DNA of 38,799 nucleotides, taken from an uncultured Nitrosomonas sp. Its GTDB lineage: Bacteria; Pseudomonadota; Gammaproteobacteria; Burkholderiales; Nitrosomonadaceae. Where the stretch lies: positions 1 through 38,799 of the forward strand of contig CADEDJ010000012.1 in assembly GCA_902826055.1 (NCBI GenBank), given 5' to 3'. Numbering within the stretch: the first letter of the stretch is position 1; every line of letters begins with the position of its first letter. Positions 1 to 8,077 of this stretch are shown piece after piece. The notes under the pieces were generated by a model, which ran no database searches, was not told where the DNA came from, and saw only the letters and a list, made by a program, of their open reading frames with translations. A program made the translations under genes and the position numbers.

Positions 1-46
1 TCTCTACCAAAGATAAAGACTATATTATTACTGTTTCTATCTGTAA

Positions 47-1947
47 TTGGAATTAGACCGTATCCATAAAACCCGGCGCATCCGCCGTTGCTTCGATTTA
101 TCGGCGACACCATTTGCGCGGACCGGCAAAACCAACACCGAAGCCGGGTTGTTTGAATGGATCATTTCGGACTGCGGCTTGAACGATGCGATTGAAGCAG
201 GCTTAGTAAAAACGCCGCGCATCGTGGTGCGCGACGATGCGTTGCCGAACGCCCAAAGTTATCGCAGCAAGTTGTATCACTTGTACCGCGAGACCGAAGT
301 CAGTCAGGATTTGAACCGCCGGGCGGATGTGACCGATCCGCTGCCGGATCTGGTGTAAAAAGCGTATGCGATTCTGGCTTACGATTGGCGCGAGACGGCG
401 CAAGCATGGGCGGATAGCGGTCATACCATTCCGCCGGTGCTGCTGACGGTGTGCAACCGCACCGAGACGGCAGCGCGCATCGAGAAATTTTTCAATGGCA
501 GCGATTGCTTGATCAAAGGCACGCAAGCACCGGAGAAAACGCTGCGGGTGGATCGCGTGCTGGAAAAAGCCGAACGCGGCGAATCGGTGACCAAGGATGC
601 CGACTATGAGGCGCGGCTGACGGCGATCATCGAAGCATCCGGCTTGCCGTCCGATAAAACGCAGGATTTGCTGAGTTTGAAGCAACAGGAACAATTGCGC
701 GCGCTGGTCGATACCGTCGGCAAACGCGGACAACCGGGGCAGCAGTTGCAGAATGTCATTTCGGTGGCGATGCTGTCGGAAGGTTGGGATGCGGCGAATG
801 TCACGCGTATCATGGGATTGCGTGCGTTTACCAGCCAGTTGCTGTGCGAGCAGGTGATCGGGCGCGGTTTGCGGCGCGTGGCGCACGATATGGATGAGCA
901 GGGCTTGCTGCTGCCGGAGTACGTCAATATTTTCGGGGTGCCGCTGTCGATTTTTCAGGAGATCAGCGCGGACGGCGAGATCGAAGTACGGCCACCGAAA
1001 CCGAGTGTGCGCGTCGAGGTGGAGCCGGATCGCAATCACCTGGAGATCCGTTGGCCGAATATTCAGCGCATCGATGCGGTGCTGAAGCCGGAGCTGGTGC
1101 TGGATTGGCAGAACGTTGAACCGCTCACACTCGATCCGATGCCAAACGCCGCTGAATGCTGAGATAGCGCCGTCGTTGACCGGTTTCGCCAATCTGGCGA
1201 TGGCGTCGGAAATCGATCTGGAGCGGGCTCTGGACGACTTCCGTCTGCAAAACCTGATCTTCCGCGCTGCACGAAAGTTGTTTTTGCAGAACGCCGAAAG
1301 TTTCGGCGGCGATAAGCAGTTTCTGGCGGTGCAGTTGATCCGCATCGTCGAGCAATTCCTCAGCAGTGACAAATTGTATATTCCCAGCGTGTGGCATCAA
1401 GACGCGATGCGTAAGCAGATTTTATTTGCATTGAATATTGGATACCGTGGTCGGGCATGTGAACCGGTTTGTCCGGTTGCACAATACCGAGAAGCTCGAA
1501 GCCGTGTTCGATGAATTGCAACCGATCGGCTCCACGTCCCGCATGCGCTCGTGGTTGACCACCAAACCCTGCCGGGCGACGGTGCGGTCGCAGATCAGCC
1601 ATGTGGTGTACGACAGCACGTGGGAGAAAGCCGTAGCGGATTTGTGCGAAAAAATGCCGCAGGTGGTGGCGTGGGCCAAGAACGATCATCTGGATTTTGT
1701 CATCCGCTATTTGTGGCGCGGTTCTTCGCGCAATTTCGTGCCAGATTATCTGATCCGGCTCGATAACGGCAAAACATTGGTGCTGGAAGTAAAGGGCGTC
1801 GATGACGAACGCAACCGGATCAAACGCGCGGCGATGGCGGTTTGGATCAAAACCATCAACGAGCAAGGCGGTTTCGGGCAGTGGTGCTTTGACGTGGTAT
1901 TCGAACCTTCAAGAACGCGGGACGTGCTTTTAGAACACGCAAGTTAA
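47..1947 (+). pseudogene. Decayed restriction endonuclease Res-type helicase/nuclease
   Basis: This is the C-terminal two thirds or so of a DEAD-box helicase/Res-type restriction subunit. The visible helicase region has SATPFARTGKT and, near residue 250 of the remnant, GRGLRR (motif VI type). The last part has PDYLIRL followed by LVLEVKG, which looks like a PD-(D/E)XK nuclease core. The gene is broken. The N-terminal Walker A half is missing and similarity starts abruptly at about position 53. An in-frame TAA at 356-358 interrupts an otherwise continuous frame, probably from CAA. The frame then shifts near 1130-1160 and again near 1435. No methylase partner is present. The segment looks clearly GC-richer than its neighbours, which suggests horizontal acquisition followed by decay. 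Family assignment is good; the exact restriction type (III or orphan helicase) is uncertain. Confidence 0.8.
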
Positions 1948-2023
1948 TCAGGTATGGTTAAATGCAGTTATAAAAGTTCATACGCGACGTGTGCAAGGTG
2001 GAAGATTCAATGTGTTTATTTTC

Positions 2024-2731
2024 TTACACAATAGTGGCGATCTTGGTTTGCTGTAGGCGATAGCCATAACCATAAATTGTCGAGATATCCCATTCCTTTT
2101 GAGAAGAGAAGCTGAGTTTATGGCGAATACGGCTGATATGCGTATCGACTGTGCGTGTATCGATTTCAGCAGCTAATCCCCAAATCTTTTCCAGCAAATG
2201 CACTCTTGATAATAGTTTATTTTGATTTTGAAATAGATAACAGACTAACGCGAATTCTTTTTGTGTGAGTTCAACGTGTTTACCTGCAACAATTATTGTT
2301 TGATTTTCGTGATCAATTTCATAAGATCCGAAATGTGGATTAGTGTTAGTAGTAGCGTGTTGTTCTTGACTGCGGCGAGCTAGCGATTCGATCCTGGCGA
2401 GTAGTTCAAAATATCGGGATGACTTAACGAAGTAATCGTCAGCGCCCATGTGCAGGACATTTACAACATCGGATTCACTGTTGCGTGCAGTGACGCAGAT
2501 AATCGGAATATGCCAATTTAGCGAGTTCCGAACCCATTTCAGTACTTCCCCGGCAGTGCCGTCGGGCAGTATCCAGTCAATGATGAGTAAATCGAACTTC
2601 TCCTGCTTAAGTGCGCTCAAGAAAGCAGCAATCGTTCCAAAAAACTGGTATTGGTATTTTTCGGTGGATGAAAATAGAAGCTTATAGATAGATATCTGCG
2701 TAGCATCATCTTCTAATATTCCCAATCGCAT
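2024..2731 (-). CDS. OmpR/PhoB-family response regulator (orphan)
   Basis: This 235-residue two-domain transcription regulator has a receiver domain (about 1-115) and a winged-helix DNA-binding domain (about 140-230, with the TVDTHISRIRHKL recognition region). The acidic pair is E7-D8-D9, the phospho-acceptor is D52 in LIIDWILPDG, and T81 and K103 are in place. K103 is followed by Ser-Ser rather than the usual Pro. A longer reading begins at 2779, but the ATG at 2731 is preferred: it begins the receiver fold directly (MRLGILEDD) and has an AGGAA ribosome site about 10 bases upstream. No sensor kinase gene adjoins it; its neighbours are the restriction pseudogene and mnmE. Target genes and stimulus cannot be told from sequence. 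Confidence 0.88.
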   Translation of the reverse strand: MRLGILEDDATQISIYKLLFSSTEKYQYQFFGTIAAFLSALKQEKFDLLIIDWILPDGTAGEVLKWVRNSLNWHIPIICVTARNSESDVVNVLHMGADDYFVKSSRYFELLARIESLARRSQEQHATTNTNPHFGSYEIDHENQTIIVAGKHVELTQKEFALVCYLFQNQNKLLSRVHLLEKIWGLAAEIDTRTVDTHISRIRHKLSFSSQKEWDISTIYGYGYRLQQTKIATIV

Positions 2732-2810
2732 AGTAAGAAAGTTCCTATAAATAAGAAATTGACAAATTACTAGCGGCATCTGAATGATTGACCTTTAACG
2801 GGCCGAAGAA

Positions 2811-4187
2811 TTATTTGCCAATGCAAAAGTGCGAAAAAATTTCTCCTAGCAAATCATCTGCTGTGAATTTCCCGGTAATTGAAGATAAAACAGATTGTGC
2901 TAGTCTGAGTTCTTCAGCGAGAAGTTCCAATTGAAAGTTGTTTGCAATGAGTTTTTGTGCATTTTCTAAGTGTTTTCTGGTTTTTGTCAGAGCTTCCAGA
3001 TGACGCTGTCTGGCCATGAAAATTCCTTCCCCGGCTTGATTGAATTGCCAGCCTGCAATTTCCAGTATTTTCCAGCGCAGCAATTCGATTCCTGCACCTG
3101 TTTTAGCGGATAAATGAATTTTGATGTTATTTTTTTCATCTTCCATGCGCGGATTTTCATTGAGTAAGTCAATTTTATTGAATACAGTAATTTGCGGTTT
3201 ATCTGCTGGGATGTAAGTAAGTATTTGATCTTTGTTTTCAGACTGTTGCTGACTACTATCAATTAACCAGATGACCATGTTAGCGTTTTGAATGGCAGCA
3301 TGAGTGCGTTCAATGCCTTTTTGCTCGACGATATCATTGGTTTGTCTCAAACCTGCTGTATCGATAATATGTATGGGTATGCCTTCGATAGCGATGGTGC
3401 GCTGGATGGTGTCACGTGTGGTGCCCGGAATTTCAGTGACGATGGCTGCGTCGTCTTCAACCAATTGATTTAATAAACTGGATTTGCCTACGTTGGGTGC
3501 ACCCGCCAGTACGATTCTGATGCCTTCCTGCAGCAAGCTTCCTTGTCGGGCGGAAGCGAAGATTCGTTCAATTTGTGTATGGATATGATCCAACCTTTCT
3601 TTGATTTGTAATGCCTGCACGTTATCGATTTCTTCTTCTGGAAAATCAAGTGTGGCTTCTATGAGCATGCGCAGTGTGATCAATAAATCTATAAGCGCGT
3701 TAATTTTGGTAGAGAAATGTCCTTGCAAGGAATAAATGGCGCAACGGGCTGCCTCGTTTGTGTTTGCTGCAATAATATCAGCCACGCTTTCGGCTTGAAT
3801 GAGATCAATTTTATTATTGAGATAAGCGCGCAGTGTGAATTCACCGGGTTGCGCCAGGCGGGCGCCTGCAGAAAGACATTCATTCAGCAACAAATTCATT
3901 ACTGCAGGACCGCCATGACCCTGCAATTCGAGGACATCTTCACCAGTATATGAATCGGGTGCTGAAAAATAAAGTGCGATGCCTTGATCAATGATTTGAC
4001 TTTGATGATCTAAAAATTGACACAAGTGGGCATGACGCGGTTTGGGAATTTTCCCGAGGATTGTTTGCGCTAATTTTGTTAAGTTTTTGCCGGAAATGCG
4101 AATGATACCAATGCCACCGCGACCGGGCGGTGTTGAAATTGCGGCAATGATATCAGGGTCTACCATAAATTTTGATGGTGCAACCAT
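2811..4187 (-). CDS. mnmE: tRNA-5-carboxymethylaminomethyl-uridine GTPase MnmE (TrmE)
   Basis: MnmE works with MnmG to modify the wobble uridine of certain tRNAs. The 458-residue protein has the N-terminal tetrahydrofolate-binding domain (about 8-125, with [13 protein letters not shown]), a helical domain split around the G domain, and a GTPase core. The core shows GAPNVGKS (229-236), TTRDT (256-260), DTAGL (276-280) and NKIDLL near 337. It ends with the invariant CIGK (455-458), whose cysteine is functionally important. Length is normal. The start may be the ATG at 4187 or the one at 4166; neither has a clear Shine-Dalgarno. It is the last gene of the rpmH-rnpA-yidD-yidC-mnmE run, 44 bases after yidC, a classic proteobacterial order. 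Confidence 0.97.
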   Translation of the reverse strand: MVAPSKFMVDPDIIAAISTPPGRGGIGIIRISGKNLTKLAQTILGKIPKPRHAHLCQFLDHQSQIIDQGIALYFSAPDSYTGEDVLELQGHGGPAVMNLLLNECLSAGARLAQPGEFTLRAYLNNKIDLIQAESVADIIAANTNEAARCAIYSLQGHFSTKINALIDLLITLRMLIEATLDFPEEEIDNVQALQIKERLDHIHTQIERIFASARQGSLLQEGIRIVLAGAPNVGKSSLLNQLVEDDAAIVTEIPGTTRDTIQRTIAIEGIPIHIIDTAGLRQTNDIVEQKGIERTHAAIQNANMVIWLIDSSQQQSENKDQILTYIPADKPQITVFNKIDLLNENPRMEDEKNNIKIHLSAKTGAGIELLRWKILEIAGWQFNQAGEGIFMARQRHLEALTKTRKHLENAQKLIANNFQLELLAEELRLAQSVLSSITGKFTADDLLGEIFSHFCIGK

Positions 4188-4231
4188 GAAATTGCTGATT
4201 ATCCATCCTGCAGAATAACCAGCATTAATTG

Positions 4232-6166
4232 TTATTTTTTCCTTGGTTTTTTGCCAGTCGCGTTGCTTTTTACTTTAGCAGGAATTTTATTTTTTGTTCT
4301 AATTGCTGAAGAAGGAGTTGATTGTGAATTTTCACTTTGTTCATTACTCGTGTCGGCAATAACCACTTCATCGTTCTTGATTATTTCTTCGTTGTCAGTT
4401 ACCGCAAGTTGCGTTTCGTTTGCAACTGGCTCGTCGGGCTTATTCTTTCTTTTCGTTTTAATATTACCCTTATTGGCTGATTCACTAGCTTTATTTTCGT
4501 ACATGCGGGTTATTTGCCACTGTTGCGCGATAGAAAGAATGTTATTGCAAAGTGAATAAAGTACTAATCCAGCTGGGAAAAAGAAAAAGAAAACACTGAA
4601 TGCAATAGGCATAATCTGCATTACTTTTGCTTGAATCGGATCTGCAGGCGTCGGACTAAGCTTGGATTGAATCCACATTGATATGCCCATTATCACCGGC
4701 AGTACATAATAGGGATCTGGCACCGACATGTCGGTAATCCATAGCGCTAGCGGCGCATAACGCAGTTCAACGGCTGCCATCAAAGTCCAGAATAGTGCAA
4801 TGAATACCGGAATTTGAACCAAAATTGGTAAACAACCTCCCATTGGATTAATTTTTTCTTGTTTATAAAACTCCATCATGGCCTGATGCATTCGCTGCCG
4901 ATCGCTGGCATATTGCTCGCGTATTCGTTGCAGCTTAGGAGTGACAAGTCGCAACTTTGCCATTGAGCGATACCCGGCAGCGGATAATGGGAAAAATATG
5001 AGTTTGACAGTGAATGTTAAAAGAATAATTGCTATGCCCCAATTATCTACCCATGAATGGTAAAAAGAAAGCAGCCAAAACAATGGCTTGGCAAGTACTG
5101 TCAACCATCCATAATCCACGGTTAATTCCAGACCTGGCGACAATTCTGCTAATTTATCCTGTTCTTGCGGACCTGCATAAAAAGGCATGGTGACATTTTT
5201 GGTTTGACTAGGCTCTATTGCGCCGATCGGTGCAATAATACCAGCGGTATATTGATTGTGAGCTAGGCGTTTTGCATAGTATTCGCGAGGAGTTTGTTGT
5301 GGGGGAAGCCAGGCGGTTAGAAAATAGTGTTCTAACATAGCAATCCAGCCATTATCTGCATTGGCTGGATATTCAGCTTTATTTTTATCCAAATCGGAAA
5401 ATTTTATTTTTAGGAATTTGTCTTCTTCCGTATACATCGCGGGTCCTGTATAGGAATGAATCAAAGTACTGGATCCTGTAGGTTCGTTTGCATCCCGCAG
5501 CATTTGGAAATAAGAAAATGGAATTATTGCCGTTTCACCGTTATTCGTGATTTCAAATTCGACATCGATAACATAACTGCCTCGATGGAAGGTATAAATC
5601 TTTGCAACTTGCAAATTATCTGATTCGGGGGCTATTAAACGTACTACAATCTTATCTTGCCCTGGCTCCAGTTCGTAATTGCCATTTTGTGTGGGATCTA
5701 GTGTGTATTTTGTTTTATGGCTAGGTAGTCCGTCTCCAATTAACCCAGATTGTGCGACTTGAAATCGTGCAGTTTTATCTAGCAGCAGCTCGTAGGGTTT
5801 ATCTTTATCTTCCCGAGAGGGATGCTTCAATAAACCCAGCTGACGTATATCGCCTCCCGCTGTATCAATTTCGGCAACAACCATATCTGTTGTAACTTTA
5901 ATTTTTTCACCTGTGCTAAATAGATTAGGTGTTACCGATGGACTGCTGCCTTCGATTGCTGAAGAGTTACCGATGGATTCCTCCGTTGAAGAAGTTAAAC
6001 CATCTCCTGGCACTGGTAGAGGATCATGACGTTGATTGGAAGAGTCAGCAGTAACCCCCGGTTTTACTTGTGATGCAGGTGGATATATTTCTTTTTGCCA
6101 CGCATCCCATAAGAATAGTAAAGAGGTGGAGAAAATGATAATAAGTAAAAGTCTTTTTGTTTCCAT
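4232..6166 (-). CDS. yidC: Membrane protein insertase YidC with long basic tail
   Basis: YidC inserts and folds inner-membrane proteins, alone or with SecYEG. The 644-residue protein has an N-terminal anchor helix (about residues 5-20), a large periplasmic beta domain (about 70-340), and the conserved 60-kDa/Oxa1-type membrane core from about 355. The core carries the cytoplasmic loop with GYRSMAKLR, including the conserved arginine facing the hydrophilic groove, and NPMGGCLP. It is longer than the usual 540-560 residues because the last 85-90 residues form a low-complexity tail rich in Lys, Asn, Glu and Ser ending in KKPRKK. Such tails in other YidC/Oxa1 proteins help bind ribosomes; here that is inferred. 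It lies between yidD and mnmE. Confidence 0.97.
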   Translation of the reverse strand: METKRLLLIIIFSTSLLFLWDAWQKEIYPPASQVKPGVTADSSNQRHDPLPVPGDGLTSSTEESIGNSSAIEGSSPSVTPNLFSTGEKIKVTTDMVVAEIDTAGGDIRQLGLLKHPSREDKDKPYELLLDKTARFQVAQSGLIGDGLPSHKTKYTLDPTQNGNYELEPGQDKIVVRLIAPESDNLQVAKIYTFHRGSYVIDVEFEITNNGETAIIPFSYFQMLRDANEPTGSSTLIHSYTGPAMYTEEDKFLKIKFSDLDKNKAEYPANADNGWIAMLEHYFLTAWLPPQQTPREYYAKRLAHNQYTAGIIAPIGAIEPSQTKNVTMPFYAGPQEQDKLAELSPGLELTVDYGWLTVLAKPLFWLLSFYHSWVDNWGIAIILLTFTVKLIFFPLSAAGYRSMAKLRLVTPKLQRIREQYASDRQRMHQAMMEFYKQEKINPMGGCLPILVQIPVFIALFWTLMAAVELRYAPLALWITDMSVPDPYYVLPVIMGISMWIQSKLSPTPADPIQAKVMQIMPIAFSVFFFFFPAGLVLYSLCNNILSIAQQWQITRMYENKASESANKGNIKTKRKNKPDEPVANETQLAVTDNEEIIKNDEVVIADTSNEQSENSQSTPSSAIRTKNKIPAKVKSNATGKKPRKK

Positions 6167-6345
6167 TATTTATCTGATCAGGTTGATTGGTTCTGATACT
6201 AATTAGTAGATAGTAGAAGAATATTTGGTAGTATTTTTAACTCAGTGTATGGTTATATTTTTATATTTAGATAAGCGCAATTGGTTGATAGCTTGAAATT
6301 GAGAGAACGAGTTGTATGCGGTTAACGAAGCTAAATTACTAATTT

Positions 6346-6555
6346 TTACGGTACTGGTTCGTATCCACCCTTGTTCCAGGGGTTACATCGTATTATGCGC
6401 CAGATGCTTAATCGCGTTCCATGTAGAAATCCATATTTTTCATATGCTTCAAGCGCATATTGTGAACAAGTAGGGCTAAAGCGACACGAACTTCCTAGAA
6501 AAGGACTTACGCAGTACTGATAGAATTTAATGAAAATAATTAATAATCGTGACAT
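6346..6555 (-). CDS. yidD: Membrane protein insertion efficiency factor YidD
   Basis: This small 69-residue protein of the YidD family is associated with the inner membrane and helps YidC-dependent insertion. The family signature is clear: an N-terminal amphipathic/hydrophobic stretch, SPFLGSSCRFSPTCSQYA with three cysteines, then GTRLSIWRIIRCNPW and GGYEPVP. The ATG at 6555 overlaps the 3' end of rnpA by 16 bases, implying translational coupling. Position between rnpA and yidC is standard. Length is typical. Confidence 0.95.
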   Translation of the reverse strand: MSRLLIIFIKFYQYCVSPFLGSSCRFSPTCSQYALEAYEKYGFLHGTRLSIWRIIRCNPWNKGGYEPVP

Positions 6556-6839
6556 TGCTGTAATTTAAACATCAATAACTTAGTTTCAGTAATTAATTGT
6601 TCCGATTCATATTTGGCAACAGAACGGCGCACTCTTATTACCCAATCCATTTTATTTAGATGCCCATACTCATTATGGCGGTTTTTACGAAATGTTTCAC
6701 GGAGTATTCTTTTAATCCAATTACGTTTGATTGCATGTTTTTCAATCTTCTTCGAGATAATTAGGCCTATTCGTGCGTGTGCAAGTCCGTTTGGTTTGGC
6801 ATAAATTTGGATTAGCTCTCCACTCGCGTGATATTTCAA
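6540..6839 (-). CDS. rnpA: Ribonuclease P protein component (start uncertain)
   Basis: RnpA is the protein subunit of RNase P and matures the 5' ends of tRNAs. The RNR signature appears as a variant: KHAIKRNWIKRILRETFR, with ARIGLIISKK before it. As drawn from the TTG at 6839 the protein has 99 residues and lacks the conserved N-terminal basic strand. The same frame stays open upstream to a TAA at 6930-6932. That upstream stretch encodes LPKNCRLRKANEFAAVIS, the expected RnpA N-terminus. It has no ATG, GTG or TTG codon; the only plausible initiators are tandem ATT codons at 6915-6920. An ATG at 6928-6930 is one base out of frame and stops after five codons. So the true start is probably a non-standard codon, or there is a one-base indel. 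Confidence 0.88.
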   Translation of the reverse strand: MKYHASGELIQIYAKPNGLAHARIGLIISKKIEKHAIKRNWIKRILRETFRKNRHNEYGHLNKMDWVIRVRRSVAKYESEQLITETKLLMFKLQQCHDY

Positions 6840-6940
6840 ACTAATTACTGCTGCAAACTCATTTGCTTTGCGTAGTCTACAATTTTTGGGAAGGCAGTGA
6901 ATTTCAGTAAATTTAATAATAAAGAAACATTAATTTAAAA

Positions 6941-7075
6941 TTAAACACTCAAGCGAGCGCGACCTTTGGCACGACGTGCTCGAATTACTGCTGCACCTCC
7001 TCGGGTTCTCATGCGCACAAGAAATCCATGGGTACGTTTTCTTCTAATAACTGAAGGTTGATAAGTTCGTTTCAT
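6941..7075 (-). CDS. rpmH: 50S ribosomal protein L34
   Basis: The 44-residue basic ribosomal protein reads [18 protein letters not shown] and then a run rich in Arg, Gly and Ala, ending RARLSV. This matches the bacterial L34 family over its whole length. It is the first gene of the rnpA-yidD-yidC-mnmE run and lies about 30 bases downstream of the predicted transcription start. Only some ten bases separate its stop from the open frame of rnpA, as is usual for this pair. Confidence 0.97.
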   Translation of the reverse strand: MKRTYQPSVIRRKRTHGFLVRMRTRGGAAVIRARRAKGRARLSV

Positions 7076-7113
7076 ACTTTTTCTCTAGCTTTATTTAATC
7101 AATAGAACCGCAT

Positions 7114-7142
7114 ATTACAGCGTGTTAAGGCGGTGATGTCAA
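7114..7142 (-). promoter_or_regulatory. Sigma-70-type promoter for rpmH operon
   Basis: On the minus strand there is a perfect -35 box TTGACA (7137-7142), a 17-base spacer, and a -10 box TGTAAT (7114-7119) with one mismatch to TATAAT. The expected start site is about 30 bases upstream of the rpmH ATG at 7075. It probably drives rpmH-rnpA-yidD-yidC-mnmE. Confidence 0.72.
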
Positions 7143-7443
7143 TACAAATTTTTAAATTTAATAAATGGGGAAATTGGGGGAGTGTATTTTTAAATATGCG
7201 TATGTATGATTTCAAAAATAAGAGATTAATTCCGTGCTTGTTATTAGTGCATTTGTACTAATAAGTGAATGGCATTCATCCTAATGATCTTGTGACATAC
7301 TTCTCTATCAGGCGTTGATGCGGAGATATAGAATGCAGAAAATTTGATTTATTTAAACAGACTCATTTGAATGATTATTTAATAATCAGTTATTTTGTTG
7401 ATCGAGATGTTTAGTATGTGAAATCTCGCTTACAAAGGATAAT

Positions 7444-7464
7444 AATCTTGAAGGAACCAAGATT
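7444..7464. repeat. Perfect 7-base inverted repeat upstream of DUF5658 gene
   Basis: AATCTTG (7444-7450) and CAAGATT (7458-7464) are exact reverse complements separated by seven bases. The element lies 56 bases upstream of the predicted start at 7521. It could be an operator or a leader hairpin. It has no T-run to suggest a terminator. Confidence 0.5.
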
Positions 7465-7520
7465 ACTGTTCTTAAAAATGAGGAGATTTAGAGTTTCAAT
7501 AACGTATAAGGATGGAAAAT

Positions 7521-8000
7521 ATGGCAATTGCAACTGAAGTTTCTAACAATCGAAATCAGGATCGCCGGCAAAGCATGCCATTCTTTTGCGTTTTTCATGT
7601 AGGGATTAAAAGTGGAAAGAGAATGGGTGAGCGAAGAATGGGGGAGCGCGGAGAAACCGGATACGTTGATTATTATTCCTATCATCTAATGCTCTGTGCG
7701 GTTTCAATTTTGTTGTTAAGTGCATTAGATGCTTTTCTTACACTTAATATTCTGGCAAACGGTGGCGAAGAACTGAACTGGTTAATGGCAATACTGATTG
7801 AAGATAGTATACAAAAGTTTGTCGTTTTTAAGCTAGCGCTAACAGCATTGGCGATAACATTACTTGTTATCCACCACAATGTTCGATTGGTGAAAACAAT
7901 ACGCGTTAGGCACATTAAATATGCTATTTTTTTAGGTTATAGTGTGCTTATCATTTATGAGTTTCACCTGCTCGAGTTAGCAGCGACCACTATTTATTAA
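7521..8000 (+). CDS. DUF5658-like small membrane protein
   Basis: The protein has about 159 residues. It has a polar, Arg-rich N-terminal part (about 1-55, with RMGERRMGERG) and then three or four hydrophobic helices. The segment LLLSALDAFLTLNILANGGEELNWLM resembles the DUF5658 family (Asp in the first helix, then a short Gly-Glu loop and Asn), whose function is unknown. The ATG at 7521 is preferred over the one at 7512 because AAGGA at 7508-7512 is then correctly spaced. It stands alone between the rpmH promoter region and the type I secretion genes, which are read toward it. It is an inner-membrane protein; nothing more specific can be said. Confidence 0.72.
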   Translation: MAIATEVSNNRNQDRRQSMPFFCVFHVGIKSGKRMGERRMGERGETGYVDYYSYHLMLCAVSILLLSALDAFLTLNILANGGEELNWLMAILIEDSIQKFVVFKLALTALAITLLVIHHNVRLVKTIRVRHIKYAIFLGYSVLIIYEFHLLELAATTIY

Positions 8001-8077
8001 TAATCTTATCAGCATATTACAGCCGATAATCATAAAATAACTTGTCGGATAAGCATTACCGGGCAACAATATTTCTT

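Larger units (their letters stand above)
7076..7520. other. Palindrome-rich intergenic region between rpmH and DUF5658 gene
   Basis: No gene is visible in these 445 bases. The left end holds the rpmH promoter. Further right are several inverted repeats. At 7241-7264 two perfect 8-base arms (TTATTAGT/ACTAATAA) flank an 8-base loop. At 7266-7278 there is an odd-centred palindrome, TGAATG-G-CATTCA. At 7403-7428 there are 6-base arms, CGAGAT/ATCTCG. At 7444-7464 there are perfect 7-base arms, AATCTTG/CAAGATT. I find no TTATNCACA-type DnaA boxes here, so an origin is not supported even though rpmH often lies beside oriC/dnaA. The palindromes could be operators or part of a small RNA. Confidence 0.6.

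Noticed and set aside
1..46. Insertion-sequence end at the left junction of the restriction remnant
   Set aside because: The AT-rich 46 bases show no inverted repeat end or target duplication, and too little sequence is available to judge.
203..1372. A 389-codon open frame on the minus strand across the restriction pseudogene
   Set aside because: It lies antisense to readable Res-type homology, is very rich in Arg/His/Gln/Ile as expected from the reverse strand of a GC-rich gene, and shows no family motif.
7403..7464. Terminators at the two inverted repeats upstream of the DUF5658-like gene
   Set aside because: Stems are short and no T-run follows on either strand.
7076..7520. Chromosome replication origin next to rpmH
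   Set aside because: No cluster of TTATNCACA-type boxes and no dnaA or dnaN adjoining. The nearest look-alike, TTATCCACC near 7867, is single and lies inside a gene.
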